Shown piece after piece: positions 1-8,273 of a DNA stretch of 57,964 nucleotides. The notes beneath the pieces were generated by a model that did no database searches, had not been told where the DNA came from, and saw only the letters and a program-made list of their open reading frames with translations. The stretch comes from Kocuria sp. p3-SID1428. Its GTDB lineage: Bacteria; Actinomycetota; Actinomycetes; Actinomycetales; Micrococcaceae. Every line of letters begins with the position of its first letter. The stretch's first letter is position 1. The position numbers and the translations under genes are program-made. Where the stretch lies: NCBI RefSeq assembly GCF_025149945.1, contig NZ_JALXVH010000011.1, positions 1-57,964 on the forward strand, in the 5' to 3' direction.

Positions 1-15
1 TCCCGTCGGCGAAGG

Positions 16-33
16 CCCCCCCCCCCCCCCCCC
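16..33. repeat. poly-C homopolymer tract (18 C)
   Basis: An uninterrupted run of 18 cytosines followed by GGG lies just downstream of the aldo/keto reductase stop. No gene is visible in the first 106 bases. Such a tract can slip during replication, but it is also a common sequencing or assembly artefact, especially at a contig edge. Confidence 0.9.
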
Positions 34-106
34 GGGCGGTGCGGGGTGCTGGAGCCCCTGACCTGCTCCGACGCCGCGCGGACGAGGAGCGGGTCAGGGG
101 TGGGGA

Positions 107-1057
107 TCAGGCGAAGGGCTGGGAGGCCTCGTTCAGCGCCGTGACCTCCGCATCCGTGAGCTCGAGCTCGGCGGCTGCGATCAGCGCCGGGAGCTGCTCG
201 ACCCGGGAGGCCGAGGCGATCGGGGCGGTGATGCCGCGGGCCAGCAGCCAGGCCAGAGCCACGGTGGGCATCTCGACGCCGCGATCAGCGGCGATGCGCT
301 CCACGGCCTCGACCACGCGCAGGCCGTCCTCGGAGAAGTAGCCCTCGGCCATCCCGCCGCGCTGGGCACCCTCGAGATCGGCCTTCGTGCGGTACTTGCC
401 GGTGAGGAAGCCTGCGGCCAGGGAGAAGTACGGGAACACGGCCGCGCCGTACTCGCGGGCGATGGGGGAGTAGTCCTGCTCGTATTCCTTGCGGAACACC
501 AGGCTGTACTGCGGCTGGATCGCCACGGGAGCAGTGAGCCCCTCGCGGCGAGCGGTCTCGAAGAACTCGCGCATGCGCTGCGGCGAGTAGTTGGACAGCC
601 CGTAGGTTCGCACCTTCCCGGACTGGACGAGGTCATGGAACGTGCGGACCTGCTCGGAGATCGCGACGGACTCGTCGTCGTAGTGCGCGTAGTAGAGATC
701 GATCTGATCGGTCTGCAGGCGCTGCAGCGACGCCTCCAGCGAGGCCTTGACGGTCTGATCGGCCAGGCCCTCGAAATCGGGGTGGGCGCCGGTCTTGGTG
801 GCGATCAGCACGTTCTGGCGATTGCCGCGCGCGGCCAGCCAGCGGCCCAGCACGGTCTCTGACTCGCCTCCGGTGTGGCCCTCGGCCCACACCGAGTACA
901 TGTCTGCGGTGTCGATGAAGGTGCCGCCGGCGGCGACGAAGGCGTCCAGGACCTCGAACGAGCGCTGCTCGTCCGAGGTCCAGCCGAAGGTGTTGCCGCC
1001 GAGGTTCAGCGGGAGGAACTGGGCGTCGATGCCGGGGATGCGTGCGGATGCTGCCAT
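107..1057 (-). CDS. aldo/keto reductase
   Basis: A 316-residue (beta/alpha)8 aldo/keto reductase, a cytosolic NADPH-dependent reductase of aldehydes or ketones. The sequence shows the N-terminal Asp/Tyr pair (FIDTADMY), the catalytic-Lys strand (LIATKTG) and the His strand (YYAHYDDE). The later GLSNYSP segment and the C-terminal cofactor region (ITAPIASAS) are also typical. Length is normal for the family. AAGGAG sits 6 nt before the ATG, which supports this start. It is separated from the flavoenzyme gene upstream by about 200 bp containing a strong hairpin, so it is probably transcribed alone. The substrate cannot be read from the sequence. A link to the aldehyde or alcohol chemistry of the neighbouring cluster is possible but unsupported. 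Confidence 0.88.
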   Translation of the reverse strand: MAASARIPGIDAQFLPLNLGGNTFGWTSDEQRSFEVLDAFVAAGGTFIDTADMYSVWAEGHTGGESETVLGRWLAARGNRQNVLIATKTGAHPDFEGLADQTVKASLEASLQRLQTDQIDLYYAHYDDESVAISEQVRTFHDLVQSGKVRTYGLSNYSPQRMREFFETARREGLTAPVAIQPQYSLVFRKEYEQDYSPIAREYGAAVFPYFSLAAGFLTGKYRTKADLEGAQRGGMAEGYFSEDGLRVVEAVERIAADRGVEMPTVALAWLLARGITAPIASASRVEQLPALIAAAELELTDAEVTALNEASQPFA

Positions 1058-1213
1058 GGGATGCTCCTTGATCGATGCGCCGGGCCGCAGGAACTTCGAG
1101 GGCCCGGAAGGGATGTCCTCCGCATAACGCCTCGTGGCCCGGGGGTTTATTCCGCTCGCTGTCGGGGCGGACCGTCGTCGGGCAGGAGCTGGGTGCCGCA
1201 GGGAGGACGCACG

Positions 1214-1245
1214 ACGGCCCCGTCGGAGATCTCCGACGGGGCCGT
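1214..1245 (-). terminator. 32-bp perfect palindrome, probable terminator of the flavoenzyme gene
   Basis: Two 16-nt arms (ACGGCCCCGTCGGAGA and its exact complement) abut without a spacer 18 bases beyond the stop of the leftward gene. There is no T-tract, as is common for GC-rich actinobacterial hairpin terminators. Confidence 0.65.
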
Positions 1246-1262
1246 GCGCGCTGAAGCGGGGC

Positions 1263-2990
1263 TCAGCCCTGCTGGTCGCGGTGCTGGGCGAGCACCCCGG
1301 TCTGCGTGTCAGGGGAGTCGATGATCTTGCCCGGGTTGAAGTTCTCGCTCGGATCAGCCGAGCGGAACAGTCCGCGCAGAAGCTCGACGCCCTCGGGGGA
1401 GACGTCCTGGTCCATCCAGGGGCTGTGCTCGGCGCCCACGCCGTGGTGGTGCGACAGGGTGCCGCCGGCGTCGATGAAGGCCTGCTGGATCCGCGTCTTG
1501 ACCAGGGCGTACTCGTAGTCGACGTTCTCGTCCGTGAAGGGGAACGCGAACGTGAAGTAGAGGCAGGCGCCCGTGTGGTACGAGTGCGACATGTGGCTCA
1601 TGATCCAGCCCTTGAGCCCGAGCTCCTCGAACGCGGACTCGGCTGCCCGGTAGGCGGCCTTGTGCACGGCGGTCAGCCGGGACCAGGGGGCGGCCGTCTC
1701 GGAGACGTCGCCGATGATCTGCTGCTCGAGCAGGAAGTCGCGCAGGTACGGGGTGTCGAACTTCTTCTGGTCATACAGGGCCCCGGGTCCGGAGCCCAGC
1801 ACGATCGCGCCGTTCGCCTTGGCGATGCCGGTCACTGCCTTGCGATGGCGGGCGATGTCCGCCTTGGTGCCCTCGAAGCAGACGTAGGCGATGCACATGG
1901 CCTGGGTGTCCCAGCCGCGCTTGCGCATGAACGCCCACAGAGCCTCCTGGCCCTTGGCCGCGATCTCCGACTTCCGGGAGGTGGGGGCCTTCTGCGTGGC
2001 CAGCGAGAACTCCGTCTCGCGGGCATCGGAGATGCGGGCGAAGGTCGTGGGGATCTCCGCCTCCTTGATCTGCCGGATGCCGTCCAGGCCCTGCTCCCAG
2101 GTGGGGAACATGTAGGCGATGACCTGGCGCGACGGGGCGATGCGATGGACCTGGACCCACAGCTCGGTGATGATGCCCAGGCGGCCCTCGGAGCCGATGA
2201 ACATCTCCCGCAGCGACGGCCCCGTGGAAGTGGAGGGCAGCGGACGCAGCTTCACGGTGCCGCCGGGGCGCACCACGTTCATGCCGCGGATGATCTCGGC
2301 GATGTCGCCGTACTTGTCCGACTGCATGCCCGACGAGCGCGTGGCCGCCCAGCCACCGACGGTGGAGTGCGTGAAGGAGTCCGGGAAGTGGCCCAGGGTC
2401 CAGCCGCGGGCGTTGAGCTGGTCCTCCATGTCCGGACCCAGCGTGCCTGCCTGGATGCGGGCGATGCAGGAGGTCTCGTCGATCTCGAGCACCTTGTTCA
2501 TGCGGCCCAGGTCCACGGAGACCACCGTGCGGGTCTCCTCCGGGCGCGGCTGCAGGCTGCGCGAGATGCTCGTGCCGCCGCCGAACGGGATGAGCACGAG
2601 ATCGCGCTCGACCGCCAGGCGGGTCACCGCGGCGACCTGCTGCTCATCGGCGGGGTAGACGACGACGTCGGGAAGGCGCTCGAAGCGGTTCTGCAGCGTC
2701 TTGACGATGTCCATCACGGCCTTGCCAGCCCAGTGCACCACGCGGTCGTGGTCATCGGTCACCGTGTGCTCGGCGCCGAGGATCGCGGTGAGCTCGGAGC
2801 GGATCTCCTCCGGCAGGCGGGTCTCGGGGACCTGGGCGGTGGCGAAGTCGACGGTGTCGATCTCGCGGGGGCGCAGATCGACGCCCACCGCCCGGCGCAC
2901 GATCGGGGCGAAGGCCGGCTTGTTCTGCCAGTTGAAGAAGACGCCCTCCTCTCCCCAGCCCCACCACTTCATGTGCTTGACGTTCGGCAT
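1263..2990 (-). CDS. FAD-binding oxidase, alkyl-DHAP synthase-like
   Basis: A 575-residue FAD_binding_4 flavoenzyme that resembles alkyldihydroxyacetonephosphate synthase (AGPS) rather than a generic glycolate oxidase. AGPS swaps the acyl chain of acyl-DHAP for a fatty alcohol, creating the ether bond. AGPS-type marks are the N-terminal WWGWG, the FAD loop FGGGTSISRSL, the PDSFTHSTVGGWAATRSSGM stretch, STGPS...MFIGSEGRLGIITE, and the catalytic triple histidine in SHHHGVG at residues 514-516. An in-frame ATG at 3029 is possible, but AAGGAG lies 11 nt before the ATG at 2990. It follows the SDR and acyltransferase genes on the same strand with a 94-bp gap. The family is certain. Ether-bond formation is inferred from motifs and the nearby acyl reductase. 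Confidence 0.85.
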   Translation of the reverse strand: MPNVKHMKWWGWGEEGVFFNWQNKPAFAPIVRRAVGVDLRPREIDTVDFATAQVPETRLPEEIRSELTAILGAEHTVTDDHDRVVHWAGKAVMDIVKTLQNRFERLPDVVVYPADEQQVAAVTRLAVERDLVLIPFGGGTSISRSLQPRPEETRTVVSVDLGRMNKVLEIDETSCIARIQAGTLGPDMEDQLNARGWTLGHFPDSFTHSTVGGWAATRSSGMQSDKYGDIAEIIRGMNVVRPGGTVKLRPLPSTSTGPSLREMFIGSEGRLGIITELWVQVHRIAPSRQVIAYMFPTWEQGLDGIRQIKEAEIPTTFARISDARETEFSLATQKAPTSRKSEIAAKGQEALWAFMRKRGWDTQAMCIAYVCFEGTKADIARHRKAVTGIAKANGAIVLGSGPGALYDQKKFDTPYLRDFLLEQQIIGDVSETAAPWSRLTAVHKAAYRAAESAFEELGLKGWIMSHMSHSYHTGACLYFTFAFPFTDENVDYEYALVKTRIQQAFIDAGGTLSHHHGVGAEHSPWMDQDVSPEGVELLRGLFRSADPSENFNPGKIIDSPDTQTGVLAQHRDQQG

Positions 2991-3084
2991 CGCTGCTCGT
3001 GCTCCTTCTGCTCGTGTGGTGCCCATCATCCTCCGCCGAGCGCTGCTGAGCCCGGCAGGGTCCGCGTGCGTCGGCCCCGCGAGC

Positions 3085-4062
3085 TCAGTCTGAGTCGGGG
3101 TCTTCGATCATGGGTCGGTTCTGCGCGTACAGCGCGCGCACCGTGGCCTGGATCCGCTCGTTGAACGACGGCACCGACTCGTTGGGCCGGTGCCGCAGGG
3201 GCTCTCCCAGGGCCACGACGACCGGTGGACGGCCCCAGCGCGGCCACGAGGACCCCTTGGGCATGGCCTCGTGGGCGCCGATCAGGGCGACCGGCAGCAC
3301 GGGGACCTCGAGCGACTGGGCCAGTGCGGCCGCCCCCATCTTGAACTCGCGCATGCGCCCGTCCTTGGAGCGGGTGCCCTCCGGGAAGATCAGCACGGGG
3401 ATGCCGGCGGCGATCAGCTTCTTGGTCAGCCCGCGGTTGGCCCCGCTGCCCTTGCGGTCCACGGGGAAGGCATTGAAGACGAGCTGCGTGAACAGCCGCT
3501 TGTGCCAGGCGGTGAAGAAGTAGTCGGCGGCCACCCCGGTGGCCACCTCGTGGCGCAGGTTCGGCGGCAGCGAGCTCATGATCATGGGGGCGTCGAGGTG
3601 ACTGGAGTGGTTGCACACCACCACGCACCCGCCGGTCAGCTGCTCGGCTCCCGGGGCGCGCACCACACGACGACGGACCACGCGATCGACCATGCCGCGG
3701 AAGAAGACGGTCTGCGCGATCGTGCGCGCTCGTCGCTTGGCCGGAGCGGTGAAGTCGGTGAGGCTGATGTGCGCCGAGGCCGCCGGCGGAGCCACCGGGT
3801 CCGGACCGCTGCGCTCCTCGCGATGGCCGTGGGAGTCGATGCTCTCCAGGACCGGCTCGTGCTCCGGATGGGCCCAGCCGTCCAGGCGCTGACGCAGCTC
3901 GCGGGCCTCGCGGCCGGCACGCTCCTGCGCTGCGCCCCACGGGGTGGAGCGATGAGGGGTCTCAGCCGGCTGCTGCGCGTCCGGATCGGCTGCCTGCCCC
4001 GCTGCGGGAGCGGACGGGGACTGGTCGCGGGCCTCGGAGCTGTCGCGGTCCTGAGTGCTCAT
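3085..4062 (-). CDS. PlsC-family 1-acyl-sn-glycerol-3-phosphate acyltransferase
   Basis: A 325-residue lysophospholipid acyltransferase of the PlsC/AGPAT type. It transfers a fatty acyl group to (lyso)glycerophosphate at the membrane. The HxxxxD catalytic motif is NHSSHLD (N151, H152, D157). The substrate-binding FPEGTRS is near residues 226-232, and PVALIGA follows. The first 90 or so residues are polar, Pro/Ala-rich and probably disordered, so the catalytic domain is of ordinary size. Its ATG overlaps the TGA of the upstream SDR gene in an ATGA, indicating translational coupling. In this context it could acylate DHAP or a 1-alkyl-glycerol phosphate, but the donor and acceptor cannot be read from the sequence. 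Confidence 0.9.
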   Translation of the reverse strand: MSTQDRDSSEARDQSPSAPAAGQAADPDAQQPAETPHRSTPWGAAQERAGREARELRQRLDGWAHPEHEPVLESIDSHGHREERSGPDPVAPPAASAHISLTDFTAPAKRRARTIAQTVFFRGMVDRVVRRRVVRAPGAEQLTGGCVVVCNHSSHLDAPMIMSSLPPNLRHEVATGVAADYFFTAWHKRLFTQLVFNAFPVDRKGSGANRGLTKKLIAAGIPVLIFPEGTRSKDGRMREFKMGAAALAQSLEVPVLPVALIGAHEAMPKGSSWPRWGRPPVVVALGEPLRHRPNESVPSFNERIQATVRALYAQNRPMIEDPDSD

Positions 4063-4901
4063 GCGTGCTCCCCTTGTCCTGCGCGGGCTCGGGAGGTGGC
4101 GCCGGAGGCGGCGGGCTTGGCCAGCGGCGTCTCGTTGGCGCGCGAGCCCATCAGCAGCCCGGAGCACTTGCGCACCACGGCGCGCGGGGCGAGCTTGGCG
4201 CCGAGCATGATCGCCTTGTAGCGCAGCGTGGGGATCGACACCACGCGGCCGCGGGCCAGATCCTTGAGGGCCTCCTCGACCAGGTCGTCGGCCTGCAGCC
4301 ACAGGAAGTCGGGGATGGAGGAGCCGCTGATGCCGGCCCGGGCGTGGAACTCGGTGCGCACCCAGCCGGGCAGCAGGGCCATCACGCGAACGCCGGTTCC
4401 CTGCAGCTCCACGGCCAGGGACTCGGTGTAGGTGGTGCACCAGGCCTTGAGCGCCGAATAGGGGCCCATGGTGACCTCCCCGGAGGTCGAGGAGACGTTG
4501 AGGATCCAGCCCTCGCCGCGAGCGGTCATGGCGCGTGCGGCGGCCGAGGAGAGATCGAGGACGGCCTTGGCCATGACGTCGATGCCGCGGTGGTGCAGGT
4601 CCAGGCCCTCGGCCGCGTAGGTGCGCTTGACCGAGAAGCCGGCGTTGTTGATCAGCATGTCGATCGGCGAGCGCGGGTCCTCGAGGCGCTGCGCGACGCG
4701 GGCGACGTCGTCGGCGACGCTGAGATCGGCCTCGAGGGTCTCGACCTCGACCGCGAACTGCGTGCGCAGCCGGGATGCGGTGGACTCGAGTCGCTCGGCG
4801 CCGCGGGCAACCAGCACGAGGCTGAATCCGCGCCGCGCCAGCGCCTCCGCGAATGCGGATCCGATGCCCGAGGTGCCGCCGGTGATCAGAGCAGTCATCA
4901 T
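4059..4901 (-). CDS. short-chain dehydrogenase/reductase (possible acyl/alkyl-DHAP reductase)
   Basis: A classical SDR of 280 residues. The nucleotide site is GGTSGIG near the N-terminus, NNAG lies in beta-4, a catalytic Ser sits in NVSSTSG, and YSALK places Tyr148 and Lys152. A basic, hydrophobic C-terminus after residue 220 could contact the membrane. It is first in the leftward operon (SDR, PlsC acyltransferase, AGPS-like enzyme). Only 43 bp separate it from the divergent right arm, and a palindrome lies between. Reduction of the keto group of (alkyl/acyl)-DHAP is the step this operon would otherwise lack, so that role is inferred from context. The start could be either of two tandem ATGs (4901 or 4898). 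No good ribosome-binding site is seen. Confidence 0.87.
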   Translation of the reverse strand: MMTALITGGTSGIGSAFAEALARRGFSLVLVARGAERLESTASRLRTQFAVEVETLEADLSVADDVARVAQRLEDPRSPIDMLINNAGFSVKRTYAAEGLDLHHRGIDVMAKAVLDLSSAAARAMTARGEGWILNVSSTSGEVTMGPYSALKAWCTTYTESLAVELQGTGVRVMALLPGWVRTEFHARAGISGSSIPDFLWLQADDLVEEALKDLARGRVVSIPTLRYKAIMLGAKLAPRAVVRKCSGLLMGSRANETPLAKPAASGATSRARAGQGEHA

Positions 4902-4910
4902 GATCGACAG

Positions 4911-4932
4911 GCTACACTACGGTCAGCGTAGC
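4911..4932. promoter_or_regulatory. palindromic operator candidate between divergent lipid-gene arms
   Basis: GCTACACT-N6-AGCGTAGC: 14 of 22 positions are dyad-symmetric, and only one base pair breaks symmetry within the 8-nt arms. It sits in the 43-bp gap between the SDR start (4901, leftward) and the ferritin-like gene start (4945, rightward). It overlaps TAGTGT, a possible -10 for the left arm, and TACACT, a possible -10 for the right. Architecture and size fit a TetR-family operator, and a TetR gene ends the right arm at 9733. Binding is inferred. Confidence 0.5.
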
Positions 4933-4944
4933 GATTCAGCAGAG

Positions 4945-5853
4945 ATGAGGCAGTCCCCCTTGGCAGCAGCCGCACCAGAGCCCCCGCTCGGGTACCTCGA
5001 CCAGCACCGATCCGGCAGGCTCTACAGCACTCCCGGGCAGCTGCAGGTGGTCTCCACGGACTTCTCCGTGCGGGAGTTCTTCCGCCGCGAGCGCGGGGCC
5101 TTCTCCTCGGATCTCGGTCTGGAGGAGTTCGAGCAGCACCGGCTGGACGACGATGTCCTGGAGGTGGTGCGCCACTTGTGGGATCTGCAGCGCTCGACCA
5201 CCGGCCGTCTGCGCGATCTGTTCGCCGGATGGACCTCCAAGGAGGCGCGGATCGACGCCTTCCTGACCACCTGGGCCTATGAGAAGTTCTGGATCGCGGA
5301 TGCCCTCAAGCGCGTGCTGAGCGCTCACGGCGCTCCCACCCCGCCCGAGGTCGAGCCGGACGACGATCTCAGAGGGCGCCTGGGCCGGCTCCTGGACCAC
5401 GTCTATCCCATGACCGACTCCGTGTGGACCAACCTGCGCGGTGAGCGGATCGTGGCCGGCCAGATGGCCCGGGAGCTGTCCCGGGAATCCACGGCGGCGG
5501 CTCTGCTGCAGCGGCTGAGCGAGGTGGCCGATCACCCGGTCATCGACCGACTGTGCCGGGAGTCCCTCGAGCGCACCGAGGACTACATCGCGTTCTTCCG
5601 CGAGGAGGCCCGAGTCCGACTGCTGGCCGATGCCTCGGCCGCAGCGCCGGCGAGGCGCGCGCTCGGGGTCGGCTACTCGCCGCTGGTGGTGCCGCGGATG
5701 TCGGCCCGCCGGGCTCGGCGCGCCCTCGAGGTCCTGGCCCCCGGGGTGCGCGAGCGCCGGCAGCTGAGCAGCCGGGCCGACGCCCCCGTCCATTCCCTGC
5801 CCGGCCTGCGCGGGCCCGAGCCGCTGGCGGCGGCGCTGCGCAGCGGCCTGTGA
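4945..5853 (+). CDS. degenerate ferritin-like (pseudo-diiron) protein
   Basis: A 302-residue helical protein that is a paralogue of the intact diiron protein at 8274-9119. Over a 63-residue ungapped block (residues 67-129 here) I count 23 identities, including the RLRDL/YLRDL and AF.T.W...FW segments. It has lost five of the six metal ligands predicted in the paralogue: Gln82, Lys114, Ile117, Thr211 and Tyr214 replace Glu, Glu, His, Glu and His. Only Glu181 is kept. It therefore probably does not bind a diiron centre and may be a structural partner or regulator. It opens the rightward arm before the acyl reductase. The start is uncertain: ATG at 4945 lacks a clear ribosome-binding site, while an in-frame TTG at 4960 has GAGG 9 nt upstream. 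Confidence 0.78.
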   Translation: MRQSPLAAAAPEPPLGYLDQHRSGRLYSTPGQLQVVSTDFSVREFFRRERGAFSSDLGLEEFEQHRLDDDVLEVVRHLWDLQRSTTGRLRDLFAGWTSKEARIDAFLTTWAYEKFWIADALKRVLSAHGAPTPPEVEPDDDLRGRLGRLLDHVYPMTDSVWTNLRGERIVAGQMARELSRESTAAALLQRLSEVADHPVIDRLCRESLERTEDYIAFFREEARVRLLADASAAAPARRALGVGYSPLVVPRMSARRARRALEVLAPGVRERRQLSSRADAPVHSLPGLRGPEPLAAALRSGL

Positions 5854-6028
5854 GCCCTCGGTGGCCTGCGCGCCGAGCTGAGACGCCCCTCACCAGGCCC
5901 GCGGCTGTGCCTGTGACGTCGCCATCGTCCGGCACACTGGTAGCACCCAAGCCCTGTCCCCGACATCGCGCGGCAGGCGCCGCGCCCTTCGAGGCGGCCG
6001 ACAGGCCGCCCCTGCACAAGGAGTCCTC

Positions 6029-8269
6029 TTGAGCGAGACCACCACCAAGCGCGTGCTGCTGACCGGAGCCACCGGCTTCCTCGGCCAGGCGGTCCTCGAG
6101 CGCCTGCTCTCCTCCGGAGCGGACGTGCACGTCACTGCCGTCATCCGCCCCAAGGGGGAGATCACCGCCCAGACCCGGCTCGGGCAGCTGTTCCGCAAGC
6201 CCGTCTTCAAGACCTGGCGTGCGGCCGTCGGCGACGACGAGGCCCGCCGGATCTTCGAGGAGCGCACCGATGTGCTCTCGGGCGATCTCTCCGCGCTGAG
6301 CGAGATCAGCGAGCCGTTCGACGTCGTGATCCACTCAGCCTCGACCGTCTCGTTCGATCCGCCGATCGACGACGCCTTCACGACCAACGTGGGCGGTGCG
6401 CTGAGCCTCTACGAGGCCCTGCGCGCCTCGGGCCAGGACCCTCATGTCATCCACGTCTCGACCTGCTACGTGGGCGGCATCGCCAAGGGCCTGCGCCCGG
6501 AGACGGCCGTGGACCACGACGTCGACTGGCGCCTGGAGCTCGAGCACGCGCTCGCCGCGCGCGCCGAGGCCGAGGCGGCCTCGCGGACCCCGGAGCAGCT
6601 GCACGCGTTCGTGGAGTCGGCGACCCGCACCGAGGGCAAGCAGGGCCCCAAGTCGGTGGCCGGCTCGGCGGAGGCCAGCCGCACCGGCTGGATCACCCAG
6701 CGCCTGGTGGATCTGGGCCGCACCCGCGCGCAGTCGCTGGGCTGGACCGACGTCTACACCTTCACCAAGGCCATGGGCGAGCGTGTGGCCGAGGACCTGT
6801 GGGCCGGCGACGGCCATCGTCTGTCGGTCGTGCGCCCGGCCATCATCGAGTCCTCCCTGCGCCACCCCTTCCCGGGCTGGATCGACGGCTACAAGGTCGC
6901 CGATCCGCTGATCATGGCCTACGCCAAGGGCGCGCTGCCCGAGTTCCCGGGCCTGCCGGACTCCGTGCTGGACGTGACCCCGGTGGACTTCGTGGTCAAC
7001 GCGATCGTGACCCTCGCCCTGCAGGGCCACCGCGGGGAGGCCGAGGGGGAGCGCTCCCGGGCCGGGTACTACCAGATCTGCACGGGGGCCTCGAACCCGC
7101 TGCCGTTCCACAAGATGTACGAGTACGTCCGCGAGTACTTCCTCGAGCACCCGGTCGAGGGGCCGGACGGCAAGCCCGTGATCGTCCCCGAGTGGAAGTT
7201 CCCTGCCAACAACGGGGTGGAGAGCTCCCTGGCCGTGCGCGAGCGGCTGGTCGATCTGGGCGGGCGGCTCAACGAGTTGCTGCCTTCGACCAAGCGCACC
7301 CTGCAGTGGGCGAATCAGCTGCACAAGGCCCAGTCCGGGCTGGGGTCGTTGCGCACCTACGTGGATCTCTACCAGAACTACACGCGCACCGAGATGATCT
7401 TCGACGACTCCGGCACGCGTGCGCTCAACGCCCAGCGGCCGGAGGATGGCCCGGAGGACTCGTCCTTCGACCCCCGCGACATCGAGTGGCGCTCCTACTG
7501 GCAGCAGATCCACCTGCCTGCCCTCACGGAGATGACCAAGGCGTACTCGCGGGCCTCGGCGGCCCGGCGCAAGCGCACCGAGCGCCCGCGCCGGGAGCTC
7601 AAGCCGGGCACCGACGTCCTGGCACTGTTCGACCTCGAGGGCACCGTGCTCGACTCCACCGTCGTGTCGCAGTACCTCGCCGTGCAGCGCAGGGTCGCGC
7701 CGTCGCGCGTCCCGAGCGACATCCTGGGCATGGTGCGCACCGTGCCCACCTACCTCAAGGCCGAGCGGCGCGATCGCGGTGAGTTCCTGCGCTCGTTCCT
7801 GCGCCGCTACGAGGGGCTCTCGGAGTCCTCGATCCGCGAGGCCGTCGACGGTCCTCTGGGCGAGCAGATGCTCGAGAAGCTGAACCCGGGGGCGCTGGCT
7901 CGCCTCGAGGAGCACCGCGCAGCAGGCCACCGCACCGTGCTGGTCACCGGCAGCCCGGAGCTGCTCGTGTCACCGGTCGCGGATCTGTTCGACGAGGTCG
8001 TGGCCTCCCGCATGGGCGTGCGCGACGGCGTGCTGACCGGCTACCTCGACACCCCGCCGCTGGTGGATGAGGCCCGGGCCCAGTGGCTCAAGCGCTACGC
8101 GCAGGATCACGGCCTGGACCTGTCCCGCTCCTTCGGCTACGGCGACTCCGTGGCCGATGCGGCGTGGCTCGGTCTGGTCGGGCACCCGGCCGCCGTGAAC
8201 CCGGACATCCCCCTGTACCGCCTGGCCAAGCGCTCCCACTGGCCGATCGAAGACTGGAAGAGGCACTGA
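6029..8269 (+). CDS. fatty acyl reductase-like SDR fused to HAD-IB phosphatase domain
   Basis: A 746-residue two-domain enzyme. Residues 8-400 form an extended SDR of the fatty-acyl-CoA reductase/'male sterility' NAD-binding type: TGATGFLG at 12-19, HVSTCYVGG around 142-150, and catalytic Tyr243/Lys247 in YTFTK. A FAR C-terminal-like region follows up to about residue 500. Residues 530-740 are a HAD-IB hydrolase: motif I DLEGT (Asp535 nucleophile, with Glu537 where Asp is usual), VTGSPELL, and GDSVADAAW with Asp706 and Asp710. The TTG start has AAGGAG 5 nt upstream. It lies 4 nt before the diiron gene. Predicted role: reduce activated fatty acid to fatty alcohol (or aldehyde), the donor that AGPS-type enzymes need. 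The HAD substrate is unknown. Confidence 0.85.
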   Translation: MSETTTKRVLLTGATGFLGQAVLERLLSSGADVHVTAVIRPKGEITAQTRLGQLFRKPVFKTWRAAVGDDEARRIFEERTDVLSGDLSALSEISEPFDVVIHSASTVSFDPPIDDAFTTNVGGALSLYEALRASGQDPHVIHVSTCYVGGIAKGLRPETAVDHDVDWRLELEHALAARAEAEAASRTPEQLHAFVESATRTEGKQGPKSVAGSAEASRTGWITQRLVDLGRTRAQSLGWTDVYTFTKAMGERVAEDLWAGDGHRLSVVRPAIIESSLRHPFPGWIDGYKVADPLIMAYAKGALPEFPGLPDSVLDVTPVDFVVNAIVTLALQGHRGEAEGERSRAGYYQICTGASNPLPFHKMYEYVREYFLEHPVEGPDGKPVIVPEWKFPANNGVESSLAVRERLVDLGGRLNELLPSTKRTLQWANQLHKAQSGLGSLRTYVDLYQNYTRTEMIFDDSGTRALNAQRPEDGPEDSSFDPRDIEWRSYWQQIHLPALTEMTKAYSRASAARRKRTERPRRELKPGTDVLALFDLEGTVLDSTVVSQYLAVQRRVAPSRVPSDILGMVRTVPTYLKAERRDRGEFLRSFLRRYEGLSESSIREAVDGPLGEQMLEKLNPGALARLEEHRAAGHRTVLVTGSPELLVSPVADLFDEVVASRMGVRDGVLTGYLDTPPLVDEARAQWLKRYAQDHGLDLSRSFGYGDSVADAAWLGLVGHPAAVNPDIPLYRLAKRSHWPIEDWKRH

Positions 8270-8273
8270 TCGC

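Noticed and set aside
107..1057. Membership of the aldo/keto reductase in the lipid cluster
   Set aside because: A strong palindrome and about 200 bp separate it from the AGPS-like gene, and it has its own ribosome-binding site. Nothing but proximity supports a link.
1134..3164. A 676-codon open frame on the plus strand opposite the AGPS-like gene
   Set aside because: It is rich in Gly, Arg, Asp and Val, lacks a ribosome-binding site and mirrors codon bias of the real minus-strand gene.
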